Source: Trebonia sp963785645 (lineage in GTDB: Bacteria > Actinomycetota > Actinomycetes > Streptosporangiales > Streptosporangiaceae). Taken from it: a stretch of 64,000 nucleotides of DNA. Positions 18,036 to 28,943 of this stretch are shown one piece after another. The notes under the pieces are model-generated. The model saw nothing but the letters and a program-made list of their open reading frames with translations. It did no database searches and had not been told where the DNA came from. The DNA lies in the NCBI GenBank assembly GCA_963785645.1, contig CAWAWG010000012.1, positions 1 to 64,000 of the forward strand, read 5' to 3'. Numbering within the stretch: the first letter of the stretch is position 1; each line of letters starts with the position of its first letter. The position numbers and the translations under genes are program-made.

Positions 18036-19998
18036 TAGAGCCTCACCACCAGAAGGCCGGCCACGAGCAGCACGGCGCCGATGAGCATGGACAGCGCGTA
18101 AGAGCGGACGAACCCGGTCTGCAGCCTGCGCAGCCGGCCCGACGTCCCGCCGATGGTCGCGGCCAGCCCGTTCACCAGGCCGTCCACGCCCCGGCTGTCG
18201 AAGTAGACCGAGCAGCCGGGTGAGCCACTGGCCCGGGCGCATCAGCACGGACTCGTTGAACGCGTCGCCGTACAGGTCCGCGCGCGCGGCGCGGGTCGAG
18301 CACCGAGCCGCGCGGCGCGACGGCCGGCACCGGCACCCGCCCGTACATGGCCCAGGCGATCCCGACGCCGAGCACGACCAGGACCAGCGCGATGATGCCC
18401 GGCCAGGTCCAGATCCCGTGCTTGTCCGGCGGCAGCCCGACCACCGGCGCCAGGAAGTCTGCGAACCGCGTAGTTGACGATGAGGAACCAGCCCGCGCCG
18501 ACCGAGCCGACCGCCAGCAGGATCATCGGCACGGTCATCGACCCCCGGCGACTCGTGCGGGTGCGGGATGTGCGTCGGCCTCGGTGTACGGCGGGTGCGC
18601 GCCTGGCCCCGCCGATCACGCCCTCCTCCTCCCAGCGCTGCGCGGCCGAAGTAGGTCATCAGCATGACCCGGGTCATGTAGAACGCGGTGATGCCGGCGC
18701 CGATGATGGCGCACGCGGCGAGGATCCAGCCCGAGGTGCCGCCCTTCTCCCAGGCGGCGTCGATGATGCTGTCCTTGGTGAAGAACCCGGAGAACGGCGG
18801 GATGCCGATGATCGCCAGGTAGCCGAGGCCGAAGGTCACGAAGGTGATCGGCAGGAGCTTGCGCAGCCCGCCGTAGCGCCGCATGTTCACCTCGTCGTCC
18901 ATGCCGTGCATGACCGAGCCGGCGCCGAGGAACAGCCCCGCCTTGAAGAACCCGTGCGCGAGCAGGTGCGCGATCGCGAACACGTACCCGGCCGGGCCGA
19001 GGCCCGCCGCCAGCGTCATGTAGCCGATCTGCGACATCGTGGACCCGGCGAGTGCCTTCTTGATGTCGTCCTTCGCGCAACCGATGATCGCGCCGAACAG
19101 CAGCGTGACCGCGCCGACGACGGTGACCGCGAGCTGCGCGGTGGGCGCGTCGTTGAAGATGGGGTTGGAGCGCACGATCAGGTAAACGCCAGCCGTGACC
19201 ATTGTCGCCGCATGAATAAGGGCCGACACCGGCGTCGGGCCCTCCATCGCGTCGAGCAGCCAGGACTGCAGCGGCACCTGGGCGGACTTGCCGCACGCGC
19301 CGAGCAGCAGCAGCAGGCCGAGCGCCGTGGCGACGCCGGTGCCGCCCGACTTGGCCGAGTCGAACACCCCGGTGAAGTTGAACGTGCCGAACTCGGCGAA
19401 CATCAGCATGATCGCCAGGGACAGCCCGACGTCACCGACGCGGTTGGCGATGAACGCCTTCTTGCGCCGCGACCGCCGCGGTCGGCTTGAACTGCCAGAA
19501 CCCGATCAGCAGGTAGGAGGCGAGGCCGACGCCCTCCCAGCCGGCGTACAGGCCGAGGTAGTTGTCCGACAGCACCAGCAGCAGCATCGCCGCGATGAAC
19601 AGGTTCAGGTAGGCGAAGAACCGGCGCCGGTCGGGGTCGTGCGCCATGTAGCCGACCGCGTAGATGAGGATCAGCGAGCCGACCCCGGTGATCAGCAGCA
19701 CGAAGCTGATCGACAGCGGGTCGATGCAGGATCCCGATGTTCGCCTGGAAGCCGTTGACCGGGATCCAGGAGTACATGTGCAGGTCCTGGCTGCGATCGG
19801 CCCCGCTCTTGCCGAGCAGCGCGAAGAACGCGATCAGCCCGTAGACGAAGCGACGCCAGCGACATCAAGCACGCCAAGCAGGTGCCCCCACTTGTCGGTC
19901 CGCCGGCCGCCAAGCAGCAGGACCGCCGCGCCGAAGACCGGGAACGCGAGCAGCAGCCACGAGGCGCGGAACACGCCGGTAGCGGCGAGCGTCGTCAT
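18035..19998 (-). CDS. nuoL: NADH-quinone oxidoreductase subunit L (frameshifted as given)
   Basis: Largest antiporter-like subunit. ATG 19998 has an AGGGGA site upstream and starts MTTLAATGVFRASWLLLAFPVFG. Conserved blocks follow: SLILIYAVGYMAHDPDRRRFF, AGWEGVGLASYLLIGFWQF, KSAQVPLQSWLLDAMEGPTP, SALIHAATMVTAGVYLIVR, STMSQIGYMTLAAGLG, IIGIPPFSGFFTKD, and the end LLVVRL at 18035. Frame breaks occur near 19860, 19730, 19470, 18640-18540, 18470, 18300 and 18220. The lateral-helix C-terminal part is the most damaged. Confidence 0.9.
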
Positions 19999-20012
19999 CG
20001 CGAGAAATCCCC

Positions 20013-20311
20013 TCAGTACTTGAGCAGGTTCGCGTCGTCGACCGACGCGGACTTGCGGGCCCGGTAGATGGCCATCAGGATGGCGAGCCCGACGACCACC
20101 TCGGCGGCGGCGACAACCATCACGAAGAAGGCCACCACCTGTCCGTCCAGGTTTCCGTGCATCCGGGCGAACGAGACGAACGCCAGGTTGCACGCGTTCA
20201 GCATGAGCTCGATGCTCATGAAGATCAGGATCGCGTTGCGCCGGACAAGCACGCCGACGGCGCCGATGGCGAACAGGATGACGGCCAGGAACACGTAGCG
20301 GCCGGGCTCAC
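20013..20311 (-). CDS. nuoK: NADH-quinone oxidoreductase subunit K
   Basis: Three-helix membrane subunit. The clear frame from 20294 reads FLAVILFAIGAVGVLVRRN, SIELMLNACNLAFVSFAR (with the conserved membrane Glu), and VVAAAEVVVGLAILMA. A GTG at 20311 carries an excellent GGAGGGG site seven bases upstream but is one frame off; adding one C in the CCC run at 20304-20306 would give a normal start, MSPGRYVF. So the true start is probably 20311 with a one-base error. Confidence 0.9.
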
Positions 20312-20339
20312 TGTTCGTCCCCTCCCTCGAGCGCCCGCC

Positions 20340-21153
20340 TCAAGCTGGCGCTCGGCCTCGATCCGCTCCTCCGCGTGCGAGGTCACCCGCCTGGTCGCCC
20401 TGCGGGTCGCGGCCGAGCTCCACGTCGCGCTGGACGACGGCGTCGGATACCGAACGATTGGTGGTGCTTCCGTCGGGCAGCATGGCCGGCATGTCGACGG
20501 CGTTGTGCAGCGCGTACACGCCGGGCGGCGGCTCGGGCGCGACCTGGCCGCTTTGGATCTTGCGACGGGCCACCTCGCGCTGGGTCGGCTTGGGCGACGT
20601 CCGCTCGCGGTGCGCCAGGACCATCGCCCCGAGCGCGGCGGTGATCAGCAGGGCGCTGGTGACTTCAAACGGGAAGACGTAGGTGGTGAAGATCAGCTGC
20701 GCGAGGCCGGTGAGGTTGTCGGCGCCCTGGGCGCTGGTCTGTCGGGGCCGCGGTGCCGATCGCCGCGTGCCCGATGCCGACGATCAGCAGCACCGCGAAG
20801 CCGATGCCGGCCAGGCCCGCCCACAGCCGCTGGCCCCTGATGGTCTCCTTCAGCGAATCGGCCGAGGTGACGCCGATCAGCATGACCACGAACAGGAACA
20901 GCATCAGCACCGCGCCGGTGTACACGATGACCTGCACGAAGGCCAGGAACGGCGCCCCCTGCATGGCGTACATGACCGCGAGGGAGAGCATCACGACCGC
21001 GAGCATGAGCGCGCAGTGCACGGCCTGCCGCACGAGGATCATCGCGAGCGCGGCGGAGACCGCGAGAACGGCGAGGATCCAGAACAGGACCTTGCCGTAG
21101 ATCGGGTCGAGGTTGGTGCCGCTGCCCGCCGCGAGGAGAAGGTGGGGTGTCAC
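20340..21153 (-). CDS. nuoJ: NADH-quinone oxidoreductase subunit J (frameshifted as given)
   Basis: Membrane subunit with the conserved core KVLFWILAVLAVSAALAMIL, VMYAMQGAPFLAFVQVIVYTGAVLMLFLFVVML in its first 110 residues. The frame breaks near 20745; the continuation (LTGLAQLIFTTYVFPFEVTS, then ALLITAALGAMVLAHRER) runs to 20340, where the last part is a hydrophilic tail. It begins just before the nuoI stop, with an overlap of four bases, and precedes nuoK. Confidence 0.9.
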
Positions 21154-21751
21154 AGCTCTTCCTCCTGGGGACCAGTCGGCCCGCCGCCCGGTCCGGCCAT
21201 GCGGGGCACTCGGCTAGCGGGGGACACCCCGGCACCGCCGAGGCGGTAGTAGTCCTTCTCGTCGTTGCCGAGGCGCATCGGGTGCGGCGGTGCCTCCATG
21301 GTCTCGAGCAGCGGTGCGAGCAGCTGCTCCTTGGTCCAGATGAGCTTTTCCCTGCTGTCGTCCGCGATCTCGTACTCGTTGGTCATCGTGAGCGCCCGGG
21401 TCGGGCACGCCTCGATGCACAGTCCGCACAGGATGCAGCGCAGGTAGTTGATCTGGTAGACGTGCCCGTACCGCTCGCCCGGCGAGTACCGCTCCTCAGG
21501 CGTGTTGTCCCTGCCCTCGACGTAGATCGCGTCGGCCGGGCAGGCCCAGGCGCACAGCTCGCAGCCGATGCACTTCTCCAGGCCGTCGGGCCAGCGGTTG
21601 AGCTGGTGGTGGCCGTGGAACCGGGGCGCGGTCGGCCGCTTGTCCTCCGGGTACATCACGGTGTCAACCTTCCTGAACATCTCGCGGAAGGTGACCCCGA
21701 ACCCCTTAACGGGGTTGAGGAAGTCAGAGCACCGGTGACCTCCTTCGTCAC
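21150..21751 (-). CDS. nuoI: NADH-quinone oxidoreductase subunit I (ferredoxin-like)
   Basis: Peripheral-arm subunit with two 4Fe-4S motifs, CIGCELCAWACP and CILCGLCIEACP, carrying electrons toward NuoB. A start at 21680 (MFRKVDTV) would lack the conserved LNPVKGFGVTFREMF segment, which is present just upstream. The best reading begins at GTG 21751 (VTKEVTGAL) and needs one extra base near 21724 to join LNPVKGF. The C-terminal tail is rich in Gly and Pro. Confidence 0.92.
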
Positions 21752-21803
21752 GCCAGTGGCGTCGCCGCGCACCGATGATCCGGTTACAGCAGCGGAGTCA
21801 AGC

Positions 21804-23106
21804 TCAAGGCCGTGGTAGTGCGGCAGGTCGAGCGGCGGCAGCGGGAACCTCGGCGGCCGGCTTCTCGACCTTGACCCGTTCGCCGTCCTCGTCGTAGTCC
21901 CACTCGTCCGCTTGCTCGCCCGGCGGCTCGCGGAGCGATCCGGGCCATGTGCTTCTGGTAGCCGTTGTCCCAGAACGTGATCAGCAGGACGAACAGGACG
22001 AGGACCACTCCGGCGACCGCGTACACGACGCGGCGAGTGGTTGTCGGCGCGCAGCGCGCGCACGGTGGCGACGAGCAGCAGCCAGATGATGGAGAACGGG
22101 ATGAGGATCTTCCAGCCGAGCGCCATCAGCTGGTCGTACCGCGTCCGCGGCAGCGTGCCGCGCAGCCACACGTATCCGAACAGCAGCAGGAAGACCTTGA
22201 TGAGGAACCAGAGCCACGGCACCGCCGGGGTTAAAGACCCAGCTCCCAAGCAGGGTGAGCGGCCGGGAGCGGCCGCCAGCCGCCGAGGAACAGCGTGGTG
22301 GCGAGCGCGGAGACGGTGGTCATGTTGATGTACTCGGCGAGGAAGAACATCGCGAACTTCATCGAGGAGTACTCGGTCATGTGGCCGGCGACGATCTCGC
22401 CCTCGCCCTCGGGCAGGTCGAACGGTATCCGGTTGGTCTCGCCGACCATCGTCACCAGGTAGATGATGAACGACGGGAACAGCACCCAGGCGTACCAGTA
22501 GTGCGACTGCGCGTTGACGATCGCGGTGGTGGACAGCGACCCGGCGTCGAGGAAGACCGCGACGAAGGACAGCGCCATCGCGATCTCGTAGCTGATCACC
22601 TGGGCGGTCGAGCGGAGCGCGCCGAGGATCGAGTACGGTCCGCGCGAGGCCCAGCCGGCCAGCACGATGCCGTAGACGCCGACCGAGCTCATGGCCAGCA
22701 CCAGGAGCACCGCCACCGGGAGGTCCGCTACCTGGAGCGGCGTCCAGTGGTGGAAGACCGACGCCAGCGGGCCCCACGGGATGATCGCGAAGCCGACGAA
22801 GGAGAAGGTAGCCGCGATGGCCGGCGCGATGAAGAACACCACCTTGTCCACCGTGGTGGGGACGATGTCCTCCTTCAGCGGCAGCTTCAGCGCGTCGGCG
22901 ATCGGCTGGAGCAGGCCAAAGGGGCCGGCCCGGTTGGGGCCTGGCCGGTTCTGCATCCGGCCGATCACCCGTCGCTCGAACCAGATCATGAAGACAGTCG
23001 TGAGCAGCAGGAACACGAAGACAATCGCGACCTTCAGCAGCACCATCCACCAGATGAGCTGATTGAAGTCGCTCAGCGTCGAGTCCACCGCGAGCACTCT
23101 CGGCAT
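21804..23106 (-). CDS. nuoH: NADH-quinone oxidoreductase subunit H (frameshifted as given)
   Basis: Membrane subunit at the quinone-binding interface. From ATG 23106 (three bases after the nuoG stop) the frame is continuous through FERRVIGRMQNRPGPNRAGPFGLLQPIADALKL (in parts), GWASRGPYSILGALRSTAQ, ETNRIPFDLPEGEGEIVAG and EYSSMKFAMFFLAEY. Breaks near 22235, 22033 and 21940 split the last third (WLWFLIKVFLLLFGYVWLR, LRGTLPRTRYDQLM). The tail VKVEKPAAEVPAAARPAALPRP ends at 21804. Confidence 0.92.
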
Positions 23107-23108
23107 TT

Positions 23109-25550
23109 CTATTCGGCCCTCCTCAGGGACACCCTGCTCCCGTGGCCAGCGCCAAGGTCGCCGCGGACCGCCACGCCCAGGCTGTTGGTGGGCAGCCACA
23201 CCACGCCGTCGGCCATGTCGGTGACCGCAAGCGGGACGGTCACCGAGCCCGCCGCGGACGCCACGGTCACCTTGTCGCCGTCGGCGAGATCAGCCGCGGC
23301 CGCCGTGGCGGCCGAGACTCGCGCCACGGTCGGACGCACGGTGCCGGCCAGGTAGGGTTCGCCGTCCTGCATCCGGCCCGCATCGAGGAGCTGCGCCCAG
23401 GTGGCCAGCCGGACGTCGGTGAAGCCATCTCCGGCACCTGGGACGGAGATCACCGCCGGCGTGGACAGCACCGCCGGCGCGGCCGGGCGGGCACCCTTCC
23501 ACGATCCGAGCGCGGCGAGCTCGGCCCGGGCGGCGGGCGCGTCGGGCAGGCCCAGGTGCACGTCCATCGCATCGGCGATCGCGCCGAGCACGTAGAGGTC
23601 GGTCCGGACGCTCGGCACGCTCAGTGCCGTGGCGAACATGCCGCCGCGTCCTTCCCAGTTCACGAACGTGCCCGACTTCTCGGCGACCGCCGCGACCGGG
23701 AAGACGACATCGGCGCGGTCGGTGACCGCGCTTGCGCGGAGCTCGAGGGAGACGATGAACGGCGTCCGGTCCAGCGCGCGCAGCGCGCCCGCCGGGTCGG
23801 GAAGGTCGGCCGGATCGACGCCGGCGATGACGAGGGCACCGAGTTCGCCCGCCCCGGCGGCCGCAAGAAGCGCCGAGGTGGACCGTCCCGGCGTGGCCGG
23901 CAGCGCGGCCTTGTTCCACGCCAGGGCCACTTCGGCGCGGGCCTTGGGGTCGCCGACCCAGCGGCCGACCGGCAGCAGGCCGGGCATCGCGCCCGCCTCG
24001 ACGGCACCGCGCTCTCCGGCCCGCCGCGGGATCCAGGCCAGCCTGGCGCCGCTGGCGTCGGCGAGCCGCGCGGCCGCGGCCAGCGCCCCCGGCACCTCGG
24101 CCAGCCGCTCGCCGACCAGGATCACCGCGCCCGGCTTGGCCAGCAGGTCCGCGGCCTGCGCGATGTCCGCGTCGCTGCCGCCGCCCGCGGCGAGGGCGGT
24201 GAGCGTGGACGGCTCGGCCCCGGGCACTGTCGGCAGCAGCGTGCCGAAGACCTTCTGCAGACCGGGCGAGGCGATGGCGGCGATGGAGAACACCGCCAGC
24301 TGGTTGTGCCTGGCCGCCTTGCGCAGCCGCAGGAACACGACCGGGGACTCGTCCTCTGGCTCGAACCCGGCGAGCAGCACCACGGGTGCGGTCTCCAGGT
24401 CGGCGTAGCTCACCTCGATGGGACGGCCGGCCACCCGCGCGGAGAGGAACTGCTCCTCCTCCGCCGAGTGCGGCCGGGCCCGCATGTCGATGTCGTTGGT
24501 GTTCAGCGCGAGCCGGGTGAACTTGGCGTAGCCGTAGGCGTCCTCGAGCGTGAGCCGGCCGCCGGTCAGCACGCCGACGCCGGACGGTCCGTCCGACGCG
24601 GCCCGGTCCCTGGCCGCCGTGAGGCCGGCCGCCGCCGCCGCGAAGGCGTGCTGCCAGGACGCCGGCCGGAGCACGCCGTCCTCGTCCCGGACGAGCGGCG
24701 TGGTGAGCCGGTCGGCTGCGGTCGCGTAGCCGAAGGCCCAGCGGCCCTTGTCGCAGTTCCACTCCTCGTTCACCAGCGGTTCGTCGCCGGCCAGGCGGCG
24801 CTGCACCTTGCCCCGCCGGTGGTCGGTGCGCTGGTGGCAGCCGGACGCGCAGTGCTCGCAGATGCTCGGCGTGGACACCAGGTCGAACGGGCGCGACTTG
24901 AATCTGTACTGTGCGCCGGTAAGGGCACCGACCGGGCAGACCTGGACCGTGTTGCCGGAGAAGTAGGAGTTGAACGGCTTGCCCTCGGCCGTGCCGATGT
25001 ACTGCCGGGGCCCGCGCTCGATGAACTCGATGAAGTCGTCGCCGGCGATCTCCTCGGACGTCCGCACGCAGCGCGTGCAGGAGATGCACCGCTCGCGGTC
25101 GAGCAGCACCTCGGTCGAGATCGGCACCGGCTTGTCGAACTCGCGCTTAGGCTCGCGGAACCGGGACTCGCCCCGGCCGTTGGACATCGCCTGGTTCTGC
25201 AGCGGGCACTCGCCGCCCTTGTCGCACATCGGGCAGTCGAGCGGGTGGTTGATCAGCAGCAGTTCCATCACGCCCTGCTGCGCCTTGTCGGCGACGGGCG
25301 AGGTGAGCTGCGTCTTGACCACCATGCCGTCGGTGCAGACCGTGGTGCACGACGCCAGGGGCTTGCGCTGGCCCTCGATGTCTACCAGGCACTGGCGGCA
25401 GGCGCCGATCGGGTCGAGCAGCGGATGGTCGCAGAACCTCGGGATGGTGATGCCGATCTGCTCGGCCGCCCGGATGACCAGGGTGCCCTTGGGGACGCTG
25501 ATCTGGTACCCGTCGATGGTGACGGTCACGGTCTCGGTAGTCACGTTCAC
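23109..25550 (-). CDS. nuoG: NADH-quinone oxidoreductase subunit G
   Basis: About 813 residues, intact. The N-terminal 2Fe-2S ferredoxin domain has CDHPLLDPIGACRQCLVD and the fourth Cys in LASCTTVC. The next clusters show CPMCDKGGECPLQ, CISCTRCVRTSEEIAGDD and CPVGALT; a molybdopterin-oxidoreductase-like domain begins with CEHCASGC. GTG 25550 overlaps the nuoF stop. It accepts electrons from NuoF and passes them toward NuoI. Confidence 0.95.
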   Translation of the reverse strand: MNVTTETVTVTIDGYQISVPKGTLVIRAAEQIGITIPRFCDHPLLDPIGACRQCLVDIEGQRKPLASCTTVCTDGMVVKTQLTSPVADKAQQGVMELLLINHPLDCPMCDKGGECPLQNQAMSNGRGESRFREPKREFDKPVPISTEVLLDRERCISCTRCVRTSEEIAGDDFIEFIERGPRQYIGTAEGKPFNSYFSGNTVQVCPVGALTGAQYRFKSRPFDLVSTPSICEHCASGCHQRTDHRRGKVQRRLAGDEPLVNEEWNCDKGRWAFGYATAADRLTTPLVRDEDGVLRPASWQHAFAAAAAGLTAARDRAASDGPSGVGVLTGGRLTLEDAYGYAKFTRLALNTNDIDMRARPHSAEEEQFLSARVAGRPIEVSYADLETAPVVLLAGFEPEDESPVVFLRLRKAARHNQLAVFSIAAIASPGLQKVFGTLLPTVPGAEPSTLTALAAGGGSDADIAQAADLLAKPGAVILVGERLAEVPGALAAAARLADASGARLAWIPRRAGERGAVEAGAMPGLLPVGRWVGDPKARAEVALAWNKAALPATPGRSTSALLAAAGAGELGALVIAGVDPADLPDPAGALRALDRTPFIVSLELRASAVTDRADVVFPVAAVAEKSGTFVNWEGRGGMFATALSVPSVRTDLYVLGAIADAMDVHLGLPDAPAARAELAALGSWKGARPAAPAVLSTPAVISVPGAGDGFTDVRLATWAQLLDAGRMQDGEPYLAGTVRPTVARVSAATAAAADLADGDKVTVASAAGSVTVPLAVTDMADGVVWLPTNSLGVAVRGDLGAGHGSRVSLRRAE

Positions 25551-26845
25551 ACCGCCCACGCGGTCGAAGCGGCCGGGTCGAAGTAGCAGCCGCCATTCTT
25601 CTGGTGCTGGATGATCTCGTCCTTGAAGTACTTGAGCGCGGAGGTGATCGGCACCGGCGCGGCGTCACCGAGCGCGCAGAAGGCCCGCCCGACGATGTTG
25701 TCGCTCACGTCGAGGATCGTGTCCAGGTCTTCATCGGTCCCCTCGCCGTTCTCCAGTCGCTGGACCGTCCGGACCAGCCAGTAGGTGCCCTCGCGGCACG
25801 GCGTGCACTTCCCGCACGACTCGTGCTGGTAGAACTCCGTCCAGCGCAGCGCCGCCCGCAGCACGCAGGTGGTGGTGTCGAAGATCTGCAGCGCCCGGGT
25901 GCCGAGCATGGACCCCGCGGCGGTCATGCCCTCGAAGTCGAGCGGTACGTCCAGGTGCTCCTGAGTAAGCAGCGGCGTCGAGGAGCCGCCCGGCGTCCAG
26001 AACTTGAGCGGGTGCTCCGGGCGCAGCATGCCGCCCGCGAGGTCGATCAGTTCCCTCAGCGTGATGCCGAGCGGCGCCTCGTACTGTCCCGGGTTCTTCA
26101 CGTGGCCCGAGAGCGAGAAGATGCCGAAGCCCTTGGACTTCTCGGTGCCGAGCTCGGCGAACCACTTCGCGCTGTTGTTGATGATCGACGGCACGCTGGA
26201 GATCGACTCGACGTTGTTGATGACGGTCGGGCTGGCGTAAAGGCCCGCCACCGCGGGGAACGGCGGCCGGTTCCTCGGCAGGCCGCGGTAGCCCTCGAGC
26301 GAGGTCAGCAGCGCCGTCTCCTCGCCGCAGATGTAGGCGCCCGCCCCGGCGTGCACCACGATGTCAAGGTCGAAGCCGGTGCCCAGGATGTCCTGGCCGA
26401 GGTAGCCCGCCTCATACGCCTGGGCGACGGCGTACTGCAGCCGCCTGATGACGTGCAGCACCTCGCCGCGTACGTAGATAAAGGCGTGGCTCGCCCGGAT
26501 GGCGAAGCAGGTGATGATGATGCCCTCGATGAGCACGTGCGGGTTGGCCATCATCAGCGGGATGTCCTTGCACGTGCCCGGCTCGGACTCGTCGGCGTTG
26601 ACCGTCAGGTAGTGCGGCTTGCCGTCGTTCTGCGGGATGAAGGACCACTTCACGCCGGTCGGGAAGCCCGCGCCGCCGCGACCGCGCAGCACGGAGTTCT
26701 TCACCGTGGCGATCACGTCGTCCGGTGCCATCGCGAGGGCCTTCGGCAGCGCCTTGTAGCCGCCGGTCCGGCTGTAGCCGGCCAGCGTAAACGAGTCCGG
26801 CTGGTCCCAGTTCGCGGTGAGAACCGGGGTCAGGGTATCGGTCAT
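25547..26845 (-). CDS. nuoF: NADH-quinone oxidoreductase subunit F (NADH/FMN binding)
   Basis: About 432 residues, intact. The FMN and NADH-binding region includes LRGRGGAGFPTGVKW and NADESEPGTCKD; the 4Fe-4S motif is CGKCTPCREGTYW with the fourth Cys in GRAFCALGDAA. ATG 26845 overlaps the nuoE stop (ATGA). It oxidises NADH and starts electron transfer in complex I. Confidence 0.96.
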   Translation of the reverse strand: MTDTLTPVLTANWDQPDSFTLAGYSRTGGYKALPKALAMAPDDVIATVKNSVLRGRGGAGFPTGVKWSFIPQNDGKPHYLTVNADESEPGTCKDIPLMMANPHVLIEGIIITCFAIRASHAFIYVRGEVLHVIRRLQYAVAQAYEAGYLGQDILGTGFDLDIVVHAGAGAYICGEETALLTSLEGYRGLPRNRPPFPAVAGLYASPTVINNVESISSVPSIINNSAKWFAELGTEKSKGFGIFSLSGHVKNPGQYEAPLGITLRELIDLAGGMLRPEHPLKFWTPGGSSTPLLTQEHLDVPLDFEGMTAAGSMLGTRALQIFDTTTCVLRAALRWTEFYQHESCGKCTPCREGTYWLVRTVQRLENGEGTDEDLDTILDVSDNIVGRAFCALGDAAPVPITSALKYFKDEIIQHQKNGGCYFDPAASTAWAV

Positions 26846-27579
26846 GAGGATTCTCCGCTCTCACCGGAATCCGGTGCCGGCGCCTTCCAGCCGCGTTCCT
26901 TGGCCAGCTCAAGCCCGACCAGGCTGGCGTGCCCGGCCGGCGGACCCTCGGCGGCCAGCCCGTCGCCGAACCCGGCGAGGACGCGGTTGGCCTGCTTCCA
27001 GCTGCACAGCCGGTCCGGTCCGCGGGTCGGCTTCACGAACTCGCCCGCCCGCAGGTCGTCGACCAGCTTCTTCGCCGAGGACGGTGTCTGGTTGTCGAAG
27101 AACTCCCAGTTGACCATCACCACGGGGGCATAGTCGCAGGCGGCGTTGCACTCAAGCCGCTCAAGCGCGACCTTGCCGTCGGCTGACTTGATGTCCGCGT
27201 GATCGCTCGTACCGCCGGCCGCATCGCCGTGGACGGCCTCGTCATGCCCCTGCTCGCCGGCGATGTGCCCGGCGAGCTCGGCGTAGATCTGGTCGCCGCC
27301 CATGATCGCGCAGGTCGTGTTGATGCAGACCCCGACCTGGTACTCCGCGGCGGGCTCGTGCTTGTACATCGTGTAGAAGCTCGCCACGCCGCGCACCTCG
27401 GTCTGCGTGATGCCGAGCACCTCGGCGCAGAACGCCATGCCGTCGTTGGAGACGTATCCCTCCTCCGACTGCACCAGGTACAGCAGCGGCAGCAGCGCGG
27501 AACGAGCCTGCGGGTACCTTCCGGTGATCTCCGCGGCGTCCGCCTTCAGCCGGGTCAGCGTTTCCTCACTGAACGGCAT
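26842..27579 (-). CDS. nuoE: NADH-quinone oxidoreductase subunit E
   Basis: A 245-residue thioredoxin-fold subunit. The 2Fe-2S ligands are in CINTTCAIMGG and ECNAACDYAP. Between them is an unusually long acidic and His-containing insertion (EQGHDEAVHGDAAGGTSD, residues about 118-135). ATG 27579 overlaps the nuoD stop by one base (TAATG). Its own stop overlaps nuoF. Confidence 0.95.
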   Translation of the reverse strand: MPFSEETLTRLKADAAEITGRYPQARSALLPLLYLVQSEEGYVSNDGMAFCAEVLGITQTEVRGVASFYTMYKHEPAAEYQVGVCINTTCAIMGGDQIYAELAGHIAGEQGHDEAVHGDAAGGTSDHADIKSADGKVALERLECNAACDYAPVVMVNWEFFDNQTPSSAKKLVDDLRAGEFVKPTRGPDRLCSWKQANRVLAGFGDGLAAEGPPAGHASLVGLELAKERGWKAPAPDSGESGESS

Positions 27580-28943
27580 TACCGGTCAACGCCTCCAATC
27601 ACCGGGTCAATCGACGCGATCGCCGGGATCACGTCGGCAAGGTTGCCGCCCTCGCACAGCACCGAGACGGCTTGCAGGTGGTGGAACGAGGGGTCGCGCA
27701 GGTGCGCACGGTACGGCCTGGTGCCGCCGTCGCTGACCACGTGGCAGCCGAGCTCGCCCTTGGGCGACTCGATCGGCACGTAGGCCTGCCCGGCGGGCAC
27801 CCGGAAGCCCTCGGTCACCAGCTTGAAGTGGTGGATGAGGGCCTCCATGGACTGGCCCATGATGTGGGCGATGTGCTCGGGCGACGGACCAAGGCCATCC
27901 GGGCCGAGCGACAGCCGGGCGGGCCAGCCGATCTTGGCGTCCTGGATCATCCACGGGTCGTTCGGTAGGCCGGCCCGGTCCGCGAGCCGGTCGAGGACCT
28001 GGCCGATGATCCGCAGCGATTCTTCCATCTCGGTCATCCGGACGATGTAGCGGCCGTAGGTGTCACACGTGTCCTGGGTCGGCACGTTGAACTCGTAGGA
28101 CTCGTAACCCAGGTACGGCTGGGACTTCCGCAGGTCCCAGGGGAGCCCGGTGGCGCGCAGGATCGGGCCGGTGACGCCGAGGGCCATGCAGCCCTCCAGG
28201 TCGAGATAGGCGATCCCCTGGGTCCTGGCCTTGAATACCGGGTTCGCGTCGATCAGCGTGCGCAGGTCGTGAATCCACTTCGGCGCCTTGCCCAGGAAGT
28301 CGCGGATCGCCTCGATCCCGCCGGCCGGCAGGTCCTGGGCGACGCCTCCGGGCCGGATGAACGCGTGGTTCATCCGCAGCCCGGTGATCAGCTCGAACAG
28401 GTCGAGGACGTTCTCTCTCATCCGGACGCCCTGCAGGAAGATGGTAGTCGCGCCGAGTTCCAAGCCGAACGGGCCGATCCCGCCCAGGTGGGACGCGATC
28501 CGGTTCAGCTCAAGCATGAGCACCCGGATCAGCGTGGCCCGTTCCGGCAGCTTGTCCTCGATGCCGAGCAACCGCTCGACCGAGAGGCAGTACGCGACCT
28601 CGTTGAAGATCGGCGTCAGGTAATCGGCACGGGTGACGAACGTGGTGCCCTGGGTCCAGGTGCGGTATTCCATGTTCTTCTCGATGCCGGTGTGCAGGTA
28701 GCCGATCGACGCGCGGGCGTCGGTGACGGTCTCGCCTTCCAGCGTGAGGACCAGCCGGAGTACGCCGTGCGTGGACGGGTGCTGCGGGCCCATGTTGACG
28801 ACGATCTGCTCGTTCTGGGACCGGTCCTCGTCATTTGTAACAAGTTCGTCCCAGTCGCCGCCGGCCACGTTGTAGACGCGGCCCTCCGTGGCGTCCGCAT
28901 CGGCGTCGCTCGCGCCGGGGGTCGCGTGCGTTGTCTCGGTCAT
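27579..28943 (-). CDS. nuoD: NADH-quinone oxidoreductase subunit D
   Basis: About 454 residues, intact. The conserved core includes VNMGPQHPSTHGVLRLV, GYLHTGIEKNMEYRTW and the C-terminal GELGCHVVSDGGTRPYR. NuoD forms the quinone-binding cavity with NuoB and NuoH. An acidic N-terminal extension (about 45 residues) precedes the core. Start and stop each overlap a neighbour by one base, so translation is coupled. Confidence 0.96.
   Translation of the reverse strand: MTETTHATPGASDADADATEGRVYNVAGGDWDELVTNDEDRSQNEQIVVNMGPQHPSTHGVLRLVLTLEGETVTDARASIGYLHTGIEKNMEYRTWTQGTTFVTRADYLTPIFNEVAYCLSVERLLGIEDKLPERATLIRVLMLELNRIASHLGGIGPFGLELGATTIFLQGVRMRENVLDLFELITGLRMNHAFIRPGGVAQDLPAGGIEAIRDFLGKAPKWIHDLRTLIDANPVFKARTQGIAYLDLEGCMALGVTGPILRATGLPWDLRKSQPYLGYESYEFNVPTQDTCDTYGRYIVRMTEMEESLRIIGQVLDRLADRAGLPNDPWMIQDAKIGWPARLSLGPDGLGPSPEHIAHIMGQSMEALIHHFKLVTEGFRVPAGQAYVPIESPKGELGCHVVSDGGTRPYRAHLRDPSFHHLQAVSVLCEGGNLADVIPAIASIDPVIGGVDR

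Noticed and set aside
14859..23106. Genuine pseudogenisation of complex I
   Set aside because: Each frame break is bridged by perfectly conserved family sequence, there is no other decay, and nuoA-G are intact. Single-base errors explain it better.
14859..23106. Programmed ribosomal frameshifting in nuo genes
   Set aside because: There are too many events, in both directions, without slippery heptamers or shared context.
23142..25586. Long plus-strand frame opposite nuoG
   Set aside because: It mirrors nuoG, the composition is Arg/Gly-rich without domains, and nuoG has clear cofactor motifs.
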